DNA of 15,834 nucleotides, from NCBI GenBank assembly GCA_016744275.1, contig JADGEP010000038.1:1-15834 (forward strand), read 5' to 3'. The stretch is from Candidatus Krumholzibacteriia bacterium (GTDB lineage Bacteria; Krumholzibacteriota; Krumholzibacteriia; LZORAL124-64-63). A program made the position numbers and the translations under genes. Positions 1-7,994 of this stretch are shown here, piece by piece (within the stretch, counting starts at the first letter, position 1; every line of letters starts with the position of its first letter). The notes beneath the pieces were generated by a model. The model saw nothing but the letters and a program-made list of their open reading frames with translations. It did not search any database and was not told where the DNA came from.

Positions 1-141
1 CCTGGGAAATTTGACCCGGGGGCGTTTTTTCTATCCTGTTGCTTTAGCCGTGGAAATTCCGTAAGCTCAAGACCTTGCCCCAATAGTGTTCGCTTCGAAA
101 ACACATTTAGCCCCACCCAAAAATCCAGCTAGGAGTTGGCC

Positions 142-1476
142 ATGGTGACCTTGCGTCAAACCTTAGGCCTCACCGCCATTTGTGTGGTGGCCCTTGTCTC
201 CATCCCTTTGGTGTCTGCTGCCAATACGATTCACGTGCAACCGGGTGAGCAGGTCGAGCCAGCCCTGACCAGTGCCTCGGCGGGCGACACCGTGATGGTG
301 CATTGCGGCACCTACGAAGTGCAGGGCCTGCAGATGGTCAGCGGCGTCACGTTGCGCAGCGAGTCGGGTGATCCGGCTTGCGTTCGATTTGAATCGAGTG
401 GGGGCGAGCCTATTCTGGCTTGCGACACCTTAGCCGGGATATCACGCATTGAAGGCATCACCTTCACGGCGGTCTCAGGTGGGATGGCAACGCCAGTGGC
501 GCGGGGCGCCGGTATGCATATCTACCGGTCCGGGCCCCAGGTGATGGATTGCGTTTTTATCGGTCTTGAAGCCGACTATGGCGGTGCGGTCTATTGCAAC
601 GATGGCGCTGCAGGTGTATCGCCAATGTTTTACCGTTGTTCATTCCTGGGCAACTCGGCCCGCGCCGTCGGTGGTGCGATGAACTGCGTGAACGAATCCC
701 GGCCAACTCTGGTGGCTTGTCTCTTTGCTGATAATGAAGCCGTAACCGGCGGCCACGCCATCAATGCGGCGTTGAGCGCTGCGCCGCAGATCGTCACCAG
801 TACTTTGGCTGATAACGGCGCTCTGCACGGTTCCACTCTCTTGGCTTTTGATGGGGGCACGATGAGTGTGAGCAATTCCATCATCACCAACGGCTCCCAA
901 AGCCTTGCCTGGAGTGGCGATTTCAGTGCGGCGCCGGCTATCCAGTGCTCCGACTTGTTTGCCTTGGATCAGGACGCCTGGCCAGGACTCATGGCCAGCA
1001 TGTCCGGCATTGACGGCAACTTCTCGGCAGACCCACTGTTCTGCGGCGATCTTGGCGGCGGTCAGCCATACACCTTGGATGAGATCTCGCCTTGTGCTCC
1101 GGCTCATTCGAATTGCGGTTCCATGGGAGCATTCCCTGTGGCCTGCACCAACTCCACCGTGACAGGCGTGCCGGAGACTCCGGCGCATCAGTTGCCGCAG
1201 GTTTCGCAATTGCGGGGCAACTATCCCAATCCGTTTAATCCCAGTACGACAATACGTTACGACGTGCAACATGCCGGCACAGTCGACATCGCGATCTACG
1301 ATGTGGCCGGGCGACTCATCAAGCAAATCGTAGCCAACAACATGACGGCCGGATCACATCAGGTGCAATGGCACGGCACGGATCAGGCCGATCGGCCCGT
1401 GAGTGCCGGTGTGTATTTTGTGCAGCTGAAAACCGGAATCGCGCGCGATACCCAGAGCGTGTCTTTGATCAAGTAA
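142..1476 (+). CDS. Secreted right-handed beta-helix protein with C-terminal FlgD-Ig-like sorting domain
   Basis: The 444-residue product starts with a signal peptide (hydrophobic core about residues 8-25, likely cleavage after VSA at 26). I chose ATG 142 over the in-frame TTG at 136 because AGGAG at 131-135 sits six bases before the ATG and abuts the TTG. Residues ~28-330 carry the opening typical of secreted parallel beta-helix proteins (IHVQPGEQVEPAL, then SAGDTVMVHCGTYE). They continue with irregular rungs holding short phrases such as GGAVYCND, GGAMNCVN and SVSNSIITNG, which match pectate-lyase-like or polymorphic outer-membrane-protein repeats. The last ~88 residues begin NYPNPFNPSTTIRYDV and include IYDVAGRLI and AGVYFVQL, the FlgD-Ig-like/type IX sorting module of FCB bacteria. 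By family it is exported and attached to or released from the cell surface. Ligand or enzyme activity is unknown; I see no catalytic signature. It leads a run of four secreted-protein genes. Confidence 0.85.
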   Translation: MVTLRQTLGLTAICVVALVSIPLVSAANTIHVQPGEQVEPALTSASAGDTVMVHCGTYEVQGLQMVSGVTLRSESGDPACVRFESSGGEPILACDTLAGISRIEGITFTAVSGGMATPVARGAGMHIYRSGPQVMDCVFIGLEADYGGAVYCNDGAAGVSPMFYRCSFLGNSARAVGGAMNCVNESRPTLVACLFADNEAVTGGHAINAALSAAPQIVTSTLADNGALHGSTLLAFDGGTMSVSNSIITNGSQSLAWSGDFSAAPAIQCSDLFALDQDAWPGLMASMSGIDGNFSADPLFCGDLGGGQPYTLDEISPCAPAHSNCGSMGAFPVACTNSTVTGVPETPAHQLPQVSQLRGNYPNPFNPSTTIRYDVQHAGTVDIAIYDVAGRLIKQIVANNMTAGSHQVQWHGTDQADRPVSAGVYFVQLKTGIARDTQSVSLIK

Positions 1477-1504
1477 TCGCAATCGTTAAAGAGAGGAGAT
1501 CCCG

Positions 1505-3583
1505 ATGATGAACTGCAAAAAGATAACCCCGTCGATTACTTGCCTGATCGTGGTATTGGTGCTGTTTGCTACCGGAAGTGTGGTTGAGGCGTCCAGTCTG
1601 GTTCCGGAGGGCAGGGTCCTGTTGCCGAACCTGAGCCTTCAGGGCGCGAAACTGCTGCCTCCGACTTTCACGGTCCGTTATGAAGGAATGGACCCGGATG
1701 CTCCCGGCGGAATGCCGGCCCGCGTTCGATTCCTCTATAAGGTTGCCGAGGCGCTCGATGGCAGCGCCATCCGCACCCCTTCGGAATACGAAATGCACCA
1801 CGCCGAAATCCTCTCACTGGAGGACCCGATGTGGTCGGAATGGATGGACTATCCCAGCGATCCGGCGCAACGCGCCGTGACTTTCCCGGATCAGGAGAAT
1901 GATCAATATTACCTTTTTTCGGTGCAATTTCTGGATCAGGACGGTGCCGCCAGCGACCCCTGGGGATACCAGACTTCGACGGCCCACATCCGGGTCCTGG
2001 CCGATTTCTTCAGGCCTGAGGTCATCCTGGCTGAAGTGTTTCTCGGGCACACGGGCAGCAGTGCCTCGTCTTCGGAGATTGCCGGTGGTCAGCCCCTGAA
2101 TTTCAGTTGGGTTGCCTCGGCAGATGCTTACGGAGGCCAGATTGTTTCTTACCGCCACGGTTGGGATGTTCTGGATGCAGATGACCCCAACGATCCAGGA
2201 TGGGTCGTGCCGCCTGGTGTGGGATCACAAAACCGGTACGCTGAAGAGCGGGCTTTCCCTGAAGGAATACACCTCTTCACCGTGCGGGTCGTCGATGATG
2301 CGAATCAGGTGCGGGTGATGACGTGGTCCTTGCGGGTGGTGCCGTTCGTTTCGCCTGAATTCCAATTGCCTTTGTTGGTGCTCGACCAGGTGGTCGATGC
2401 GAGAGTGAACAACTGGCCCAGCCAATCTGGCGAACCGCTCAATGACGAAAGTTACCGCAACGCCTGGTGGCACTTCCTGGCCGATGGGGCCGGTGGTGTG
2501 GCGGGCCTGAACTGGGAGCGTGACTGGTACAATCACACCGACGAGGTGAAGTACTCCGACTTGGTGAAATACAAGGCCGTGCTGTGCTATGCGCAATTTA
2601 ATGATGGCGCCTCGGGCCAACGGATGTTCCAGCAGTTCCGGCCGGTCAACGATATTGACAAATACGTGTGGCTGGCCCCCTACCAGCAGCAGGGTGGCAA
2701 TTTTTTCCTGGCCGGTGGCAGCAGCATGGAATCGTTCCTTGAGGGCAAACCCAACTACATGACTCCGATGATCTTTGATACGCAGGAAACCAGCCTTGTG
2801 GTCAACGGCATTGAGTATGAAGTCGGGTTTGGCACGACCGAAATGCCCAATGGGGTCGAGGTTCAACGTGGGCCCCGCATGTATCCTTACGCAACGGCGG
2901 GTATCGCGGCCCTGGACTGGACCTCACCCAATACCAAGACCATCTACGGCCGCGATCAGGCCGCCCGCTTTGACCGCGTGGTCGATTGTGTGGGCCTAAA
3001 AGGCTTAGTGCTGGACCAGGCTTTCAAGAGCAATCACCTGGTGGGCCCGGGCGCGGTGGCGGACACCATCTGGACCGACCCCAACATCGATTGGCAGGAT
3101 GTGGTGAACGCGGCAGCCGACACCCTGGGGTTGTTCAATGCCTCATTCCCGTTCCGCAATGACGAGTTCGTGAACAAGAACATCACCACCCGTTCGACGG
3201 TGATCGTTCCCCAGGAATGCGCCGATGCGCCTGGAGATATGTGTGTCGAGCCCATGTTTACGGGTGTCGCCAGGTTCGATTACATGCGCGAGTACTACCG
3301 CGATCAGGGAGACGCAGATTGGCCTTTCAGTCAATACGTTCCCTACGACCTGGAACATGGGTGTGGACCCATGGCGCTGGCGAGCTACGAAGGCGTGGAG
3401 CTGTCCAGTGCCCGCACCAACGGGGCAACATTCGGCTACCTGTCATACAAAAACGTGGCCAATAAACCGAGCGGCAAAGCTGATGTCTATTGGGGTTTTG
3501 ATCCCTATCGCTTTGACCACAGTGAAGCGCAAAAAGCAGTCACGTGGGTCCTGGAATATTTCGGACTGCAGATCAACCAATAG
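1505..3583 (+). CDS. Secreted protein of unknown function, Ig-like N-terminal half
   Basis: The product is 692 residues with a signal peptide (basic MMNCKK, hydrophobic core 11-26, likely cleavage after VEA at 29). Start: GAGGAG at 1493-1498 precedes ATG 1505, and the adjacent ATG 1508 is an equally possible start. Residues ~45-290 read as two beta-sandwich (FnIII/Ig-like) segments, with phrases such as VRFLYKVAEAL, YYLFSVQFLDQDG and LFTVRVVDDANQVR. From about residue 295 the sequence changes character. The phrases LLVLDQVVDARVNNWP, DLVKYKAVLCYAQF and GGNFFLAGGSSM recall the class I glutamine-amidotransferase-like fold found in secreted proteins of these phyla, but no Cys-His-Glu triad is evident. 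It ends in AVTWVLEYFGLQIN without a sorting domain, although the next gene encodes one alone. It lies 28 bases after the beta-helix gene, so co-transcription is likely. I do not recognise a function. Confidence 0.75.
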   Translation: MMNCKKITPSITCLIVVLVLFATGSVVEASSLVPEGRVLLPNLSLQGAKLLPPTFTVRYEGMDPDAPGGMPARVRFLYKVAEALDGSAIRTPSEYEMHHAEILSLEDPMWSEWMDYPSDPAQRAVTFPDQENDQYYLFSVQFLDQDGAASDPWGYQTSTAHIRVLADFFRPEVILAEVFLGHTGSSASSSEIAGGQPLNFSWVASADAYGGQIVSYRHGWDVLDADDPNDPGWVVPPGVGSQNRYAEERAFPEGIHLFTVRVVDDANQVRVMTWSLRVVPFVSPEFQLPLLVLDQVVDARVNNWPSQSGEPLNDESYRNAWWHFLADGAGGVAGLNWERDWYNHTDEVKYSDLVKYKAVLCYAQFNDGASGQRMFQQFRPVNDIDKYVWLAPYQQQGGNFFLAGGSSMESFLEGKPNYMTPMIFDTQETSLVVNGIEYEVGFGTTEMPNGVEVQRGPRMYPYATAGIAALDWTSPNTKTIYGRDQAARFDRVVDCVGLKGLVLDQAFKSNHLVGPGAVADTIWTDPNIDWQDVVNAAADTLGLFNASFPFRNDEFVNKNITTRSTVIVPQECADAPGDMCVEPMFTGVARFDYMREYYRDQGDADWPFSQYVPYDLEHGCGPMALASYEGVELSSARTNGATFGYLSYKNVANKPSGKADVYWGFDPYRFDHSEAQKAVTWVLEYFGLQINQ

Positions 3584-3622
3584 CGGATCGCAATAGGGCG
3601 GTCCAAAGCAAAGGGGCGAAAA

Positions 3623-4069
3623 ATGAAGAACTATTTGAAACCAGGAGCAGCGGCTTTGTCGTGGGCCATGATTCTGCTGTGCCTCGTGGGGGGCACAGCT
3701 CTGGCCGGAGCCGACTCCGACGATTCTCCGCTGTTCATTCTCAATACCGCATCGGCTGCATCAGTGGGGCAAGAGGAAGAACTGCCCCAGCGCAACCGAC
3801 TGGGCGAGTGTTATCCCAACCCATTTAATCCCTTAACGAGCATCAGCTTCGAGCTTTCCAGCAAAACCACGGTGGACCTCAGGATCTACGACCTGCAGGG
3901 ACGCTTGGTGCGCAGCCTGATCGACCAGCAACGGCATGACGGCGGTGCACATGAGGCGCAGTGGAATGGGCGTGACGGGCAGGGCCAGAGCGTTGCTGCC
4001 GGCGTGTATATCTATCGGCTGGAAACAGAAGGCTATGTCGCCTCGCGGCGGATGACCTTGGTGAAGTGA
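3623..4069 (+). CDS. Minimal secreted protein: signal peptide plus FlgD-Ig-like sorting domain
   Basis: The 148-residue product has a signal peptide (core 9-27, cleavage likely after TALA at 28). A ~30-residue acidic linker follows, and residues 59-148 form a complete sorting module: CYPNPFNPLTSISFEL, then IYDLQGRLVRSL, QWNGRDGQGQ, AAGVYIYRL and a final RRMTLVK. AAGGGG at 3611-3616 precedes the ATG by six bases. There is essentially no passenger domain. The gene lies 39 bases after the 692-residue secreted protein, which lacks a sorting domain. It has its own ribosome site and signal peptide, so it is a separate gene and not a frameshifted tail. It could be a surface-anchored partner of the upstream protein, a free carrier module, or the remnant of a gene that lost its passenger. 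The domain call is firm; the role is inference. Confidence 0.8.
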   Translation: MKNYLKPGAAALSWAMILLCLVGGTALAGADSDDSPLFILNTASAASVGQEEELPQRNRLGECYPNPFNPLTSISFELSSKTTVDLRIYDLQGRLVRSLIDQQRHDGGAHEAQWNGRDGQGQSVAAGVYIYRLETEGYVASRRMTLVK

Positions 4070-4101
4070 GACATTGGTGAAGTGAGATTGGCGAAGTGAT
4101 G
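4058..4101 (+). repeat. Short tandem repeat across a stop codon
   Basis: TTGGTGAAGTGAGA occurs at 4058-4071 and again, identical, at 4074-4087. A diverged third copy, TTGGCGAAGTGATG, is at 4088-4101. Periods are 16 and 14 bases. The first copy contains the TGA stop (4067-4069) of the small sorting-domain gene, and the array fills most of the gap to the next gene. It looks like slippage duplication of the gene's 3' end. Confidence 0.75.
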
Positions 4102-4131
4102 TGAGTGAGATCGAAAAGGGGATGATCAAAC

Positions 4132-6336
4132 ATGTTGAAATCCATACAAAAAATCAGCGCCGCGGTCCTGGTGCTTGCCCTGGCAAGCTTGCTGGTACCG
4201 GCCATGGCCAGGGCCGAGTCAGCACCTGTGGTGAGCAACGTGCAGGCCGTGCAGCGCAGCGACAGTTATATCGTGGACATCACTTACGATGTGGCAGACC
4301 TGGATGGCGACTTTCTCTGGGTCAGTGCCTTCTTCTCTCCGGATGGTGGCGCCACCTGGCCAACCCGTTGCGCAGCTGTCAGCGGCGACGTGGGCCTGGG
4401 CGTACCACCCGGCATCGGTCGCAGCCTGCAGTGGGATGCCCGGCAGGATCTGCCCGGTGAAACCTTGAGCTCCTGTTCCATCAGGATCGTGGCGAGCGAT
4501 GAATCGCCGTGGCCTCGATTTGAGTATTTCTGGCACGTCGCAGATGGAGACTCCGTGGCCTTTGCTCCGGGCGTTTCGGACACCATCGGCTTTGGCCAAC
4601 CATTCCGCTTGGGCTGGCAGGCGGTGGCCCCATCGGTTGCGGGCCTGGATGCCATGATGCTCGCGGCATTTGACTCCGTATTTCCTTTCGATGATGGGCT
4701 CATGGGATACAAATACGACCTGCCGTTCGACAACTGCGTGCCTCTAATTGCCGATTGCTGGCGGCCCCGTTGGTACGATTCAGCCAGCGGTGATAGCGTG
4801 TCCTATTTTGGCGCGGTCCAATCGCTCAGCTTCAGCAATGACAATACGGGCACGGACCCACTCAGCATGCTGCTGCCCAGCGGCAGCTTGCCATTGAAGG
4901 TCAATGCCGTGGACGTGAATGGGTTTGAAATTGCGGAATACCTGCAGTCCATGTCGGTGGTGGTCAATTTTGACCCCGAGACCATCATTTTGAATGGCGA
5001 GCAGGATTGGGCGCACCCCAGTGACTCTGAGGTCTACCCTTATTACATCCGGCTGGATGATCCGGCGCAGGTTCACCAGCCATTTGTGGCGGGCGATCGC
5101 ATTCCCGACCGCACCTATGTGGTGGTCAAAGCCCTGGGCCGCGACGATGCGCGGGATCGCATCCAGGACCCCAGCCATCAGGTCAGTGTTACTGGCTATC
5201 TGGAAGGCCTGCGCGACAATACATTCGGCGGGCAGTTCTCATTCCAGACTGATAGCAGTCTGCCGGGCGAGAGCCCGACTTGGGCAGCCGGTGTTGACGG
5301 TTGGTCGGCCGATACGCTCGGTTTCCTGACTGGCCCATCCACGGAATTCACCATCAACATGCAGGCCACCGACGAGCATGGCCGGCGCGACGGCACGCCG
5401 GCAAGCTTGAGTTTTGATGTGGGCTATCCGCCGTGCGTGCAATGCGTCGAGGTGTTGCCCAAGTCCAGTATGCTTTCGGCGTGGAACGATGATCTGGAAT
5501 GTGTTGATGATCCGGCATCGCACCCGTGCTTTCAGCAAACACCGGAAATGCGCATCAGCCTGAGCGGCGCCGGCGACGATGATCTGGAGTATTTTCAGGC
5601 GTCCTATATGCTGGTGAATAAGCAGACCCATCTGGTTGAAGTCACCGACGATATCGTGGGCCAGGAGTTGGACCATTACGTGATTCCGGCTCGTTTGTAC
5701 CGCATGTCGGTCCTCTTGCACGGCATGGACGATCCGCGAGAGTCGTGGGCCGAAAACCTACGACGCATGATGGCCTGGCGCTATCAGGTTGACTACGACT
5801 GCGATCCTTTCAATCTGATCAAGGATGGCGGTGGCAATGACGACCTGTTGGTGCCGACTTTGGGCGAACCGGCCGATGGAGTGGGGCTGGATATCGATCC
5901 GGCCACAGGATTGTGGCGGCTGCAGGTTGAGGTGGCGGTGCCTGATCTTCTGTTCAATGGTCCCGATCAGTACCTGTTGCTCTTGACCTTCCTGCACGCC
6001 GACAACGGTCCGGAATTGGCACAGGCCATCTTCGACGCAACGACTCGCCAATTTGGCGACGGCACCATCCGGGCGATTGCCATGGATCAAACGGATTGCG
6101 GAATTCTTCCTCCGCGTCCGGCGCGGTATCACTACTTCAGTGGCGTGAGGCCGTCTGTTTCATCATTGCCGGCTGGCCAAACCTGGCGCGATTGCAACCT
6201 GTTTGTTCCGGGAATCAAGGGAAGCCTGACCTTGAAGAACGGTTCCATGTTCAGCAATGGCGGTGCGCCGGTCGTGAGACCGTTCCGATTGATCGTCGAA
6301 ACCAGCGCTGGCGATTTTGCCTGCAGTGGGCCCTAG
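4132..6336 (+). CDS. Secreted protein with N-terminal Ig/FnIII-like module, function unknown
   Basis: The product is 734 residues with a clear signal peptide (MLKSIQK, then a hydrophobic core at 9-24, cleavage likely after ARA at 28). A purine-rich AAGGGGA at about 4116-4122 serves as ribosome site. Residues ~30-125 form a module often met in secreted proteins of FCB candidate phyla. It opens APVVSNVQAVQRSD, carries DITYDVADLDGDFLWVS, has SPDGGATW and SGDVGLGV, and closes with LQWDARQDLPG and SIRIVASDE. The remaining ~600 residues look like further beta-rich domains with acidic patches and scattered cysteines; I recognise no enzyme motif. It ends in CSGP with no sorting domain. It is likely a large extracellular structural or binding protein, last in the run of four. 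A hairpin 17 bases after the stop may end the transcript. Confidence 0.75.
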   Translation: MLKSIQKISAAVLVLALASLLVPAMARAESAPVVSNVQAVQRSDSYIVDITYDVADLDGDFLWVSAFFSPDGGATWPTRCAAVSGDVGLGVPPGIGRSLQWDARQDLPGETLSSCSIRIVASDESPWPRFEYFWHVADGDSVAFAPGVSDTIGFGQPFRLGWQAVAPSVAGLDAMMLAAFDSVFPFDDGLMGYKYDLPFDNCVPLIADCWRPRWYDSASGDSVSYFGAVQSLSFSNDNTGTDPLSMLLPSGSLPLKVNAVDVNGFEIAEYLQSMSVVVNFDPETIILNGEQDWAHPSDSEVYPYYIRLDDPAQVHQPFVAGDRIPDRTYVVVKALGRDDARDRIQDPSHQVSVTGYLEGLRDNTFGGQFSFQTDSSLPGESPTWAAGVDGWSADTLGFLTGPSTEFTINMQATDEHGRRDGTPASLSFDVGYPPCVQCVEVLPKSSMLSAWNDDLECVDDPASHPCFQQTPEMRISLSGAGDDDLEYFQASYMLVNKQTHLVEVTDDIVGQELDHYVIPARLYRMSVLLHGMDDPRESWAENLRRMMAWRYQVDYDCDPFNLIKDGGGNDDLLVPTLGEPADGVGLDIDPATGLWRLQVEVAVPDLLFNGPDQYLLLLTFLHADNGPELAQAIFDATTRQFGDGTIRAIAMDQTDCGILPPRPARYHYFSGVRPSVSSLPAGQTWRDCNLFVPGIKGSLTLKNGSMFSNGGAPVVRPFRLIVETSAGDFACSGP

Positions 6337-6353
6337 GTGGGCGATTTGAGGAT

Positions 6354-6380
6354 GGGGCTCGGACTACTGGTTCGAGCCCC
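6354..6380 (+). terminator. GC-rich hairpin after the secreted-protein cluster, possible terminator
   Basis: GGGGCTCG at 6354-6361 pairs with CGAGCCCC at 6373-6380, and two more pairs (one G-T) extend the stem to ten with a seven-base loop. It is followed by AAATAAA (6381-6387) and TTTATTT (6395-6401), which can stack as an A/T stem, then a T-rich run to about 6416. The T-tract is not directly behind the GC stem, so this is a non-canonical intrinsic terminator at best. Confidence 0.45.
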
Positions 6381-6391
6381 AAATAAAAAAG

Positions 6392-6571
6392 TCATTTATT
6401 TTCATTTTTGCTTTTGAAAATCCGGACCCTCGTTTGTTCCTCTTGCGACAAGGAAATTCCAGCACGGAAGTCGGTTGAAGCTGCAGGCGCCAATCGTGCT
6501 TCCTCGCCCACGATGCAGGACCTTGCCCGGTGATCCCAATAACGAGTGAAACTCATGAGGCCGTTGGTCAT
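6392..6571 (-). CDS. Possible small protein, 59 residues, unknown
   Basis: A minus-strand frame starts at ATG (complement of 6569-6571). A consensus ribosome site GGAGGT (complement of 6578-6583) lies six bases upstream. It runs to TGA (complement of 6392-6394). The protein begins MTNGLMSFTRYWDH and ends basic (RIFKSKNENK). It has no signal peptide, membrane segment or recognised domain. The near-perfect ribosome site in otherwise non-coding DNA is the main support. A second ATG at 6575 in another frame is also open but sits only two bases from the site. No clear promoter was found upstream. It may be chance. Confidence 0.3.
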   Translation of the reverse strand: MTNGLMSFTRYWDHRARSCIVGEEARLAPAASTDFRAGISLSQEEQTRVRIFKSKNENK

Positions 6572-6661
6572 GCATCGACCTCCCTATCGCCTATGGAAAC
6601 ATATATTTTTTCAAATTTTGGATCGCCGGGCAGGGGACTCTACTGATGGAAAGGTCCCGCC

Positions 6662-7138
6662 ATGTTGCCGGAAAAGAAGGGGGCTGGAGCTGCGAAAAAG
6701 AATCACGAACTCGATGACGTGATTCAGAAAGTCGCTGCCAGGCCCCATCTGCGATATTCCAAGACCGACTATGCCGCGGCCTGTTTGGCCACGGTGTTGG
6801 TCAAGCATGGCCTGCCTGCTCCTCACGCTGAAATCCGCAAAAAGTTGAACGCCTCATTGTGCAGCGATGACGTGATCAACTTCCTGGATGTGGCGGAGAG
6901 CTATGGTCTGGAAGGCCGTCCCATGGTCTTGACCAGTGTCGAGTGGCAGAACATTCCCAGTCACAGCATTCTGCATTGGGGCCCGGATCATCTGGTAGTC
7001 TTTGAGTCGTACGTGGGGAACGTGGTTGTCATCAACGACCCCAGTTCAGGAACCCGCCGGGTTGAGATGAAGGAATTTCGCCGCCAGTTCACCGGTATCG
7101 TTCTGCTCTTTGAGCCCTGCTTGCCCCGCTTGGATTGA
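6662..7138 (+). CDS. Stand-alone C39-like domain, catalytically dead (pseudopeptidase)
   Basis: The 158-residue protein has no signal peptide or membrane segment. Residues ~28-152 match the peptidase C39 domain that begins bacteriocin and RTX ABC exporters. TDYAAACLATVLVKHG aligns with the catalytic TDCGAACLAMVL region, HWGPDHLVVFE carries the family His (H110), and VINDPSSGTRRV carries the Asp (D126). The catalytic Cys is replaced by Tyr37, and the oxyanion Gln six residues earlier is Arg31. His and Asp are kept. The C39-like domain of HlyB also has Tyr at the Cys position and binds substrate without cutting. Here the chain stops just after LLFEPCLPRLD, where the transporter membrane domain would normally start, so it is a free domain. 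It may be an adaptor or chaperone binding leader or unfolded peptides (inference). The ribosome site is weak (GGAAAGG). It is followed after 49 bases by a lipoprotein gene. Confidence 0.75.
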   Translation: MLPEKKGAGAAKKNHELDDVIQKVAARPHLRYSKTDYAAACLATVLVKHGLPAPHAEIRKKLNASLCSDDVINFLDVAESYGLEGRPMVLTSVEWQNIPSHSILHWGPDHLVVFESYVGNVVVINDPSSGTRRVEMKEFRRQFTGIVLLFEPCLPRLD

Positions 7139-7187
7139 CCCTTTCGCCGTTTGTCGCCCAAACCCAACCTGAAAGAGAGGCCTCCCA

Positions 7188-7994
7188 ATGGTCCAACGTT
7201 CCAATACACACCGTGCATTTTTTTTGATCCCTCTTCTGCTTCTTGTCGCTTCCGGTTGCCAGGACGATGTGTCCACGACCGCCCTGGTTACGCCCGAGAT
7301 GCCGGTCGGGGGCGACTCAGTTGTCAGGCAGGAAACCACTGGCCACGACGACACCGCCATGCACATGGCGCTGGAGGAGATGTGGCACAATACCGACGGC
7401 GTCCTGATGCAGGTCTTCAAACAAACAATTGATTGCCAGGCTGGTGGTGTGTTCGCGGTACGTCCGGCCGGATGGCCCGAAGGATATGATGTCGTGCTGA
7501 CGGTAGACCCAGGTACGGTGCCTTTGAATCACGACAATCTCGTGGAATTTGTTATGGAAATTCCGGTCACAGGCCCTTCCAGCGGTGTCAAATCGGTGCC
7601 TTATGAATTTCATCCTGACGGAATTGTCTTCAACCAACCGGTGCATGTTTCAGTTGCCTGGCCCCAGTGGGCAGGGGCGGCTCCGGCCAGCGGCATGGAC
7701 CTCTGGTACATCGAGCAGGAATTTCAGGACACCGAGGCTCACTACCGCGTGCTTGACCGCAAAGAGAGTGAGCCGGTCGCCGCAACCATGATTTCGGAAA
7801 AAGCGCTCCTGGCTCCCATGGGACACTACAGCATCGATCATTTTTCACGTTGGAATGTTGAAGGAGATGACCCCGTTGGTGATCAGCCCGATAACGGCTC
7901 CGTGCGGGCCAGCCTGGCCAATGCGGCGGAGGGCGATTGCTGCTGGAGCGCGGACGAAATCGATCCGGACCGCCACATTGCCATTGACTTCTAG
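7188..7994 (+). CDS. Lipoprotein with ZU5-like domain
   Basis: The 268-residue product has a lipoprotein signal: a hydrophobic core FFLIPLLLLVASG and lipobox ending at Cys24, followed by Gln, which by the E. coli rule would send it to the outer membrane. AGAGAGG at 7174-7180 precedes ATG by seven bases. Residues ~85-225 resemble the ZU5-like module of bacterial surface proteins. A GYDVVLTVDPG strand is followed by YEFHPDGIVFNQPVHVSVAW (compare the FxPxGxxFxxPVxV signature), and the module ends with GHYSIDHFSRWNV. The C-terminus is acidic with a CC pair. ZU5 modules elsewhere mediate protein contacts or autocleavage, but the usual HFS autoproteolysis site cannot be asserted from this alone. 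It probably shares a transcript with the C39-like gene. Its stop overlaps the stop of the convergent CHAT gene. Confidence 0.7.
   Translation: MVQRSNTHRAFFLIPLLLLVASGCQDDVSTTALVTPEMPVGGDSVVRQETTGHDDTAMHMALEEMWHNTDGVLMQVFKQTIDCQAGGVFAVRPAGWPEGYDVVLTVDPGTVPLNHDNLVEFVMEIPVTGPSSGVKSVPYEFHPDGIVFNQPVHVSVAWPQWAGAAPASGMDLWYIEQEFQDTEAHYRVLDRKESEPVAATMISEKALLAPMGHYSIDHFSRWNVEGDDPVGDQPDNGSVRASLANAAEGDCCWSADEIDPDRHIAIDF

Larger units (their letters stand above)
6337..6661. other. Intergenic region, AT-rich ends
   Basis: About 325 bases lie between the secreted-protein cluster and the C39-like gene. The region holds the hairpin at 6354-6380, an AT-rich stretch to about 6420, and an inverted repeat with ATCGTG (6493-6498) against CACGAT (6509-6514), flanked by CTGC/GCAG. 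A second AT-rich block lies at about 6600-6620. There is also a short minus-strand reading frame with a strong ribosome site. I found no convincing sigma70 promoter for the + strand gene that follows. Confidence 0.6.

Noticed and set aside
11..37. TTGACC and TATCCT as promoter of the beta-helix gene
   Set aside because: The spacer is only 15 bases and the -10 match is poor; the true promoter may lie before the window.
6354..6385. GGTTCGAGCCCC resembling a tRNA T-arm, possible tRNA remnant or att site
   Set aside because: Only two T-stem pairs can form and no acceptor, anticodon or D-arm is present; the bases are better explained by the hairpin.
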